In this document: piece by piece, positions 1 to 4,248 of the stretch | Position numbering within the stretch: position 1 is the stretch's first letter | How the letters are laid out: every line of letters begins with the position of its first letter | From: Verrucomicrobia bacterium UBA673 | Lineage (GTDB): Bacteria; Verrucomicrobiota; Verrucomicrobiia; Limisphaerales; UBA1096 | Length of the DNA stretch: 6,558 bases | Reading direction: 5' to 3' | NCBI GenBank assembly: GCA_002299785.1 | Contig: DBNL01000044.1 | Coordinates: 1 to 6,558, forward strand | Notes under the pieces: generated by a model | The model's input: only the letters and a program-made list of their open reading frames with translations | Databases searched by the model: none | What the model was told of the DNA's origin: nothing | Program-made: the position numbers and the translations under genes

Positions 1-37
1 ATTACGTAAACAACGTCGGGTTAGCAGCCTAAGGCAT

Positions 38-71
38 TAATCTCCACTATGTCAATAGAGATTATGTTTTT
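38..71 (+). promoter_or_regulatory. Dyad plus T tract ahead of the first gene (possible terminator or attenuator)
   Basis: Bases 38-44 (TAATCTC) are the exact reverse complement of 58-64 (GAGATTA), with a 13-base loop in which TAT and ATA can also pair. Five T residues follow at 67-71. This is the shape of a weak intrinsic terminator or attenuator, although the stem has only three G-C pairs. It could end an upstream gene outside the window, regulate the first gene's leader, or be an operator. The rest of 1-80 shows no gene and no convincing -35/-10 pair; an 8-bp palindrome TTACGTAA sits at 2-9. Confidence 0.3.
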
Positions 72-80
72 CTTGCTGTT

Positions 81-2600
81 TTGTCGTTTTTCATCTTGGT
101 TTCTTGTGTGTTTCTCCATCTCATTTTCTTGCTGACTTGCCTTGGCCTGTATGGTTTTGGCCTTTCGGCCGCTGAGCCTGAGGCGACTAAGCGGGATGTT
201 CCTCGACTGAAGCCTACTGAGCCTGCCGATGCTCTGGGCACGTTTACGCTTAAGCCTGGTTTTAGGCTTGAGTTGGCCGCTGTCGAGCCGTTGGTCGCCG
301 ACCCGGTCGCAATGGCGTTTGACGAGAACAGCCGTATGTTTGTCATCGAGATGATCGGCTACTCGGAGCATCGTAATGACAAGCTTGGCCAAGTGCGGCT
401 GCTTGAGGATACCGACGGCGATGGTCGGTTCGACCGCTCAACGATTTTTGCCAGCGACCTTGCTTGGCCAACGGCGATCGTCTGTTACGACGGTGGCGTG
501 TTTGTCGGCGTGACGCCGGATATTCTTTATTTGAAAGATACAGACGGCGACCGCAAAGCCGACGAGCGGCGTGTCGTTTTCACCGGCATAGGCGACTCGC
601 TCAACCGGCTCAATATGCAATCTCTAATGAACAGCTTCCGCTGGGGACTTGACAATCGTATTCACGGGACGGCAAGCGGCACGCCGGGGAAGGTGCGCGT
701 CGTTGGCAAGCCGGAGTTGGGAACGGTTTCGTTTGTGCGCTCCGATTTTTCGTTCGACCCGCGCACGCTCGACTTCCGACTCGAGAGTGGCGGCGCCCAG
801 CACGGGATGGATTTCAACGCGGCGGGACAAAAGTTCGTCTGCAGCAACAGCCACCACATTCAGCAGGTGATGTACGAGCAGCGTTACGCTGGAGCGAATC
901 CGAACTTCACGCTCCGGTCGCCGTTGGTGGACATCCCCGTGGACGGCGCCTCGGCCCCGGTGTTTAGGCTCAGCCCGGACGAGGCATGGCGGGTGATCCG
1001 CACGCGCTGGCGTGTCGCCAAGCAGGTAGCCGGGCCGGTGGAGGGTGGTGGGCGTCCGTCTGGTTATTTCACGGCGGCAACCGGCGTGACGATCTACGAC
1101 GGACACGCTTGGCCAAGAGGGTTCAGCGGCGATGCTTTCATTGCCGACGCTGGGAGCAACTTGGTTCACCGAAAAAAACTTCACTCCCATGGAATACAAT
1201 TTATTGCTCAGCGTCCCGGCGATGAACGCGACAGGGAGTTTCTCGTCTCGACGGACAACTGGTTTCGGCCGGTGCAAATGGAGGTTGGCCCTGATGGCGC
1301 GCTTTACATTGCCGATATGTACCGCGAAGTGATTGAGCATCCATGGTCGCTGCCGCACGGCATCAAGCAGCACATAGATCTGGACAGCGGCAACGATCGT
1401 GGCCGGATTTACCGGGTTGTGTCGCGAGCGTTCGTTCAGCCAGAGCTACCCCGGCTTGGCCAAGCAACTGTGGCCGAGTTGGTAGCGATGCTCGTTCATC
1501 CGAACGGCTGGCATCGAAGCACGGCGTCCCGGCTGTTGTTCGAGAGGCAAAACCAAGCGGCTGTCGAGCCGTTGCGCCGCTTGGTCAAGAGCGGTCAAAC
1601 TGGCTTCGGGCGAATGCACGCACTCCAAATATTGGCTGGATTGGAGGCGCTGAAACGCAGTGATTTGGTCGTTGCGACCGCCGATTTATCGCCGGTTGTG
1701 CGGACGCATGCCATTCGTTTAGCCGAACGATTTCTGCTCAAGCGCCAAGCCGGTCTCGGTGGAAATTTAGTCGCCGAAGCGCCTTTGATGCAGAGCCTCC
1801 TCCGCTTGGCTGACGACTACAACAAACACGTGCGGTATCAACTCGCCTGGACGCTCGGTGCGGTGGAGTTCCCTGACAAGACAAAGGCTTTGGCCAAGCT
1901 GTTCCTCCAAGCGGGTGCCGATCACTGGCAACTGGTGGCATTGCTCAATGCCGCAACTGAGCAGCACGCAGAGCTCATCGATGAACTCAAAAAAAATACG
2001 ACGTTTTCGGAATCCATTTTCGGCGACATCATCTTTGGGAATCTAGAGACGATGCGGGCCGGGCGCATGGCTAAGTTTTCTTTTCAGCCAAAAAAGCCGG
2101 TTTACATGCCGCAGGTTTTTAAGCCGGTCGGCAAGGTCGATCCGGATCGGGCTAAGGTCGTCGAGCAGTTCCTGCCGGCCCTGGCCAAGCGCGGCGACGG
2201 GAAGCTTGGGCGCGTGACGTTCGAGCAGCGGTGCGCCGCGTGTCATCTACTCGGCGGCGTGGGGCGGAATATCGGGCCGGACTTGAAATCGGTCCGAGCG
2301 AACGGAGCGGAGAAACTGCTCGTCAGCATTATCGATCCGAATCGCGAAGTAGCTCCGCAGTACGTGCTGCACAAGGTGTACTCGGCAAAGAAAAAGGAGA
2401 CCATCGTGGGAACGATTAAATACATGAGTGGATCGACAATAATGATGGGGTTGCCCGATGGCAGCGAGCACGGCTTTGCCCGTTCGGATACCGATCTTGT
2501 CGAGTCCACCGGCCTGTCGCTGATGCCGGCGGGGCTGGAGGCAGGTCTGAGCGCCGGTCAGATGGCGGATTTACTGGCGTGGGTGCTGGAGTCCGAGTAG
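81..2600 (+). CDS. Exported PVC-type membrane-bound dehydrogenase / HEAT-like / c-type cytochrome fusion
   Basis: This 839-residue protein is a probable periplasmic or membrane-associated redox enzyme of the PVC paralogous family (TIGR02604-type N-terminal domain, TIGR02603-type heme domain); its substrate is unknown. Residues about 1-31 are a hydrophobic export segment ending in LSAAEP. Residues about 53-447 form a PQQ/sugar-dehydrogenase-like beta-propeller with two acidic metal-binding-like loops, DTDGDGRFD (110-118) and DTDGDRKAD (153-161), and blade motifs such as GPDGALYIADMY (403-414). Residues about 460-640 are helical and HEAT-like. The C-terminal part carries one heme site, CAACH (C718, C721, H722), with M815 in SLMPAGLE as probable distal ligand, a typical family ending. 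The start is uncertain: the frame is open from base 33 but has no ATG at the 5' end. TTG81 is used here; GTG108 would also give a signal peptide of about 22 residues. A single-gene unit is likely, because a strong terminator follows directly. Family assignment is confident, the reaction is not. Confidence 0.93.
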   Translation: MSFFILVSCVFLHLIFLLTCLGLYGFGLSAAEPEATKRDVPRLKPTEPADALGTFTLKPGFRLELAAVEPLVADPVAMAFDENSRMFVIEMIGYSEHRNDKLGQVRLLEDTDGDGRFDRSTIFASDLAWPTAIVCYDGGVFVGVTPDILYLKDTDGDRKADERRVVFTGIGDSLNRLNMQSLMNSFRWGLDNRIHGTASGTPGKVRVVGKPELGTVSFVRSDFSFDPRTLDFRLESGGAQHGMDFNAAGQKFVCSNSHHIQQVMYEQRYAGANPNFTLRSPLVDIPVDGASAPVFRLSPDEAWRVIRTRWRVAKQVAGPVEGGGRPSGYFTAATGVTIYDGHAWPRGFSGDAFIADAGSNLVHRKKLHSHGIQFIAQRPGDERDREFLVSTDNWFRPVQMEVGPDGALYIADMYREVIEHPWSLPHGIKQHIDLDSGNDRGRIYRVVSRAFVQPELPRLGQATVAELVAMLVHPNGWHRSTASRLLFERQNQAAVEPLRRLVKSGQTGFGRMHALQILAGLEALKRSDLVVATADLSPVVRTHAIRLAERFLLKRQAGLGGNLVAEAPLMQSLLRLADDYNKHVRYQLAWTLGAVEFPDKTKALAKLFLQAGADHWQLVALLNAATEQHAELIDELKKNTTFSESIFGDIIFGNLETMRAGRMAKFSFQPKKPVYMPQVFKPVGKVDPDRAKVVEQFLPALAKRGDGKLGRVTFEQRCAACHLLGGVGRNIGPDLKSVRANGAEKLLVSIIDPNREVAPQYVLHKVYSAKKKETIVGTIKYMSGSTIMMGLPDGSEHGFARSDTDLVESTGLSLMPAGLEAGLSAGQMADLLAWVLESE

Positions 2601-2616
2601 AGCTAAAAATCGAAAA

Positions 2617-2647
2617 GGCAGCGCTGGTATAGCGCTGCCGAGTTTTT
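2617..2647 (+). terminator. Rho-independent terminator of the dehydrogenase/cytochrome gene
   Basis: A perfect 9-bp stem (GGCAGCGCT at 2617-2625, AGCGCTGCC at 2631-2639) encloses the 5-base loop GGTAT. After GAG comes a run of five T at 2643-2647. An A tract just before the stem (2613-2616) can partly pair with the T run, so it may also work on the opposite strand. It lies 17 bases after the stop codon. Confidence 0.88.
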
Positions 2648-2841
2648 GCACGGGAATGAGCTGGCGCCGAAGTTGGAGGGCATCGTCCCCTGAGCGTTCC
2701 CTACTTGAGTATCAAATTCAGGTGATCAATTGAAGAGCCTCTGGATGTTGCTCAGCGTGGAGGATGAGCTGGTGGTGGTGGAGATCGCGGAGGTGGCAGC
2801 GTCGAATGCGCGGGTCAAGCCGGGTGCCGCCGTGGTGGAGT

Positions 2842-3045
2842 TTATGTCCACAGCATGATGAACGTGTTTGCGTCGCTGTCGATGGTGACTTCGTTGCCGG
2901 CGTTCGCAAACAGCGACACACAGTTGAATTCTTTTATCCCGATGTAGCTGATGTAGTTTTGAAACAGGGTAAACTCGAACGAGTAGTTTGAGCGATCCGT
3001 TTCCGTCTTGGTGGTGTCTTGGTGGAGTAAGGTTAATTTACTCAT
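2842..3045 (-). CDS. Possible small hypothetical protein, 67 residues
   Basis: I do not recognise this protein. It begins MSKLTLLHQDTTKTETDRSN and ends ANTFIMLWT. The last two thirds are rich in aromatic and beta-prone residues; there is no signal peptide, membrane segment or cysteine motif. Support for coding is its codon pattern: most third positions over the last 40 codons are G or C, while the antisense frame has only about 40%. An in-frame ATG at 3064-3066 would add seven residues. No ribosome binding site is visible, only GGA upstream of the chosen ATG. Just past the stop the G/C-rich codon position moves to another frame, where about 42 more codons stay open, so this could be a frameshifted gene of about 107 codons. 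It would lie downstream of nfo on the same strand. It may be spurious. Confidence 0.3.
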   Translation of the reverse strand: MSKLTLLHQDTTKTETDRSNYSFEFTLFQNYISYIGIKEFNCVSLFANAGNEVTIDSDANTFIMLWT

Positions 3046-3083
3046 TCGGTCCAGGGCATGCATCACTTTTTTATGATGAAGTC

Positions 3084-3245
3084 CTGTGTTTGGGAGAAAG
3101 ACACAGCGTTGGCAGGTTATTCACCGCAGCCGAGTTTCGGCTGATTTGTGAGGTGAACCGACTGCTCACAGCCAGTCCGGCGGCGTCATCCTGTGAATGT
3201 AACTATTCCTGACGCCGGTTCGGCCGGGATCAGCCTCTTTCCCGG
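3084..3245. repeat. Cluster of consecutive inverted repeats (candidate structured RNA)
   Basis: Five stem-forming dyads lie almost end to end. CTGTGT/ACACAG is at 3084-3089 and 3101-3106. A nested pair follows, TTCACC/GGTGAA (3120-3125, 3152-3157) around CAGCCGA/TCGGCTG (3127-3133, 3137-3143). CCGACTG pairs with CAGTC-C-GG (3158-3164, 3173-3180, one bulge). CGGCGTCA/TGACGCCG is at 3181-3188 and 3210-3217. CCGGGA/TCCCGG is at 3224-3229 and 3240-3245. TGTGAG/CTCACA (3147-3152, 3165-3170) is an alternative pairing that excludes parts of its neighbours, as in switching RNAs. The dyads are seen directly. Transcription and function are inferred: it could be the nfo 3' UTR, an independent RNA on either strand, or a decayed palindromic element. 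Confidence 0.45.
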
Positions 3246-3263
3246 GGGCTTTAGCCCTTTTTT
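3246..3263 (+). terminator. Plus-strand terminator-like hairpin overlapping the 3' end of nfo
   Basis: GGGC (3246-3249) and GCCC (3254-3257) form a short stem around TTTA, followed by six T at 3258-3263. The orientation suits transcripts moving rightward out of the convergent region, so it would stop read-through antisense to nfo or end an RNA made from the inverted-repeat cluster. The stem is only 4-5 bp, so strength is doubtful. It overlaps the nfo stop codon, so part of its sequence is fixed by coding (the final Lys-Lys-Gly codons). Confidence 0.4.
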
Positions 3264-4102
3264 AGGAGCGATCGGAGGGTCGTCAGATTCGCGATGTCCT
3301 CGCGCAGATCGGGCGACTTCGGCGTCTCGAGGCAGCCAGGCGTGTCGGCGAAACGGGGGTCGTTGACGATGTGGCCGAACGCCTTTTTGCCGATCAACCC
3401 GTGGCCGATGTGGTCGTGTCGGTCCACGCGCGAATTGAGATCTGTCTTAGAGTCGTTGAGGTGAAACGCCAGCACCTGCTTTAGGCCGATCATCTGCACT
3501 ACCTCGGAGATCGCGGCGTCCCAGCCCTTGGGCGTGCGGATGTCGTAGCCGGCGGCGAAGAAGTGCGCCGTGTCTAGGCAGACACCAAGCCGCTCCGGCT
3601 GCTTAACCCGCCCGAAAATATCGGCGAGGTGGCGGATGCGGTGGCCAAGGCATGTGCCCTGCCCGGCGGTGTTTTCGAGTGCGATCCGCACTTGCGATTT
3701 TTTTGTGGCGCGAAAGATGCCATCGAGCGCCTTGGCGATGCGTTTTACGCCTTGGTCGTCGCCTTGGCCAAGGTGCGCGCCGGGATGCAGCACGAGAAAC
3801 GGCACACCGAGCATTCCGGCAATCTCGATCTCCCGCGTGAGCGACTCGATCGACTTGTCGCGGTTGTCGCCGTCCGGCCCGGCGAGGTTAATGAGATAGC
3901 CGGCGTGGCCAAACACCGTTCCCACGTCGCCCTTGGCCAACTCGGTCCTGAATCGTTCAGCGTCTTCCGGCTTTGGGGGCTTGCCGAACCACTGCATGTT
4001 GCTTTTGACGAAAATCTGTGTGCTTTGGCAGTCAACAGAGCGGGCTCGCTCGATGGCCTTCCAGGCACCGCCGGCGGCGGACATATGGGAACCAAGTTTC
4101 AT
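3251..4102 (-). CDS. nfo: Endonuclease IV (AP endonuclease, tri-zinc)
   Basis: This enzyme cleaves DNA 5' to abasic sites during base-excision repair and also removes blocked 3' ends; it acts in the cytoplasm on DNA. It is 283 residues, close to E. coli Nfo (285), a xylose-isomerase-like TIM barrel. By comparison with E. coli, all nine metal ligands are present: H66 (FGHAGYLINL), H106 (LVLHPGAHLG), E143 (ALENTAGQGT), D177 and H180 (CLDTAHFFAAGYD), H214 (AFHLNDSK), D227 and H229 (DRHDHIGHG) and E259 (CLETPKS). The start is set at the ATG giving MKLGSHMSAAGG, the conserved family N terminus. A longer frame from 4177 would add 25 unrelated residues and is rejected. No clear Shine-Dalgarno is seen. 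It diverges from the sensor kinase and converges on the first gene. No strong minus-strand terminator follows, so its transcript may run into the inverted-repeat cluster. Confidence 0.96.
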   Translation of the reverse strand: MKLGSHMSAAGGAWKAIERARSVDCQSTQIFVKSNMQWFGKPPKPEDAERFRTELAKGDVGTVFGHAGYLINLAGPDGDNRDKSIESLTREIEIAGMLGVPFLVLHPGAHLGQGDDQGVKRIAKALDGIFRATKKSQVRIALENTAGQGTCLGHRIRHLADIFGRVKQPERLGVCLDTAHFFAAGYDIRTPKGWDAAISEVVQMIGLKQVLAFHLNDSKTDLNSRVDRHDHIGHGLIGKKAFGHIVNDPRFADTPGCLETPKSPDLREDIANLTTLRSLLKKG

Positions 4103-4248
4103 ACTCACGCCGGGCAAACTTAGCCAAGCGACCGCGCAGCATGATACCCACGTCCCAAGCCGTAAAGCGCCGACCACCCACGCCGAATGCGCTTGGCCAA
4201 GCGCCGGGGAGTTTCTACTCTCGGCTGGCCAAGCGAGTGCCCCTGTTT
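4103..4248. promoter_or_regulatory. Divergent intergenic region with TTGGCCAA-type palindromes
   Basis: This 146-base gap should hold the promoters of both nfo and the kinase. I cannot assign -35/-10 boxes with confidence. It contains three related elements: CTTAGCCAAG at 4119-4128 (one mismatch to the palindrome), a perfect 16-bp palindrome GCGCTTGGCCAAGCGC at 4189-4204, and CTGGCCAAGC at 4225-4234. The region stays open in the kinase frame back to ATG 4141, so some of it could be coding if that start is used. Confidence 0.5.
4189..4204. repeat. 16-bp perfect palindrome, longest copy of the iterated TTGGCCAA element
   Basis: GCGCTTGGCCAAGCGC is identical to its reverse complement. It is the longest form of an octamer, TTGGCCAA, that also occurs at 385-392, 464-471, 1109-1116, 1456-1463, 1890-1897, 3764-3771 and 3933-3940. 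Those at 1454-1465 (GCTTGGCCAAGC) and 3762-3773 (CCTTGGCCAAGG) extend to 12-bp palindromes. Here it sits between two divergent start codons, so it could be an operator, or just another copy of the genome-wide element. Confidence 0.75.

Larger units (their letters stand above)
2648..3250. other. Convergent intergenic region with no recognised gene
   Basis: About 600 bases separate the first gene's terminator from the 3' end of nfo. I recognise no protein family here. The left part (2730-2858) is GTG/GAG-rich and contains a 37-codon plus-strand frame (ATG 2745, TGA 2856-2858) with about 85% G/C third positions. The middle holds the minus-strand ORF listed separately. The right part (from about 3025) is less coding-like and rich in inverted repeats, among them GAGTAA/TTACTC at 3025-3043. 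Possible readings are a decayed gene, small genes plus a structured RNA, or simple intergenic sequence. Confidence 0.6.

Noticed and set aside
9..45. Integron attC-like or other recombination core (GGTTAGCAGCC, GCCTAAGGC)
   Set aside because: The bases do not fit the RYYYAAC/GTTRRRY pairing of attC, and no integrase or cassette structure is present.
624..1373. Long minus-strand open frame (249 codons) inside the first gene
   Set aside because: It is antisense to a clearly recognisable dehydrogenase domain and its translation is rich in Arg, His and Pro with no domain signal; it is a shadow of the GC-rich coding frame.
2855..2946. Short plus-strand frame starting MMNVFASLSMVTSLPAFA that looks like a signal peptide
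   Set aside because: It stops after 30 codons at TAG and overlaps a minus-strand frame with better codon bias; the resemblance is probably chance.
2648..3250. CRISPR array, insertion sequence or tRNA in the intergenic region
   Set aside because: There are no regularly spaced direct repeats, no transposase fragment with terminal repeats, and no cloverleaf with a T-loop consensus.
3629..4123. Plus-strand open frame of 164 codons opposite nfo
   Set aside because: All nine endonuclease IV metal ligands lie in the minus frame; the plus frame shows no family signal and is a shadow.
4103..4177. N-terminal extension of endonuclease IV from an upstream ATG at 4177, with a hydrophobic signal-like stretch
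   Set aside because: The family N terminus begins at MKLGSHMSAAGG (start 4102). The extra 25 residues have no counterpart in Nfo, and export would not fit a DNA repair enzyme.
4141..4248. 36-residue N-terminal extension of the kinase from ATG 4141
   Set aside because: It is not excluded, but it is rich in Pro and Arg, includes the 16-bp palindrome and has no ribosome binding site; ATG 4249 lies directly before the first PAS domain.
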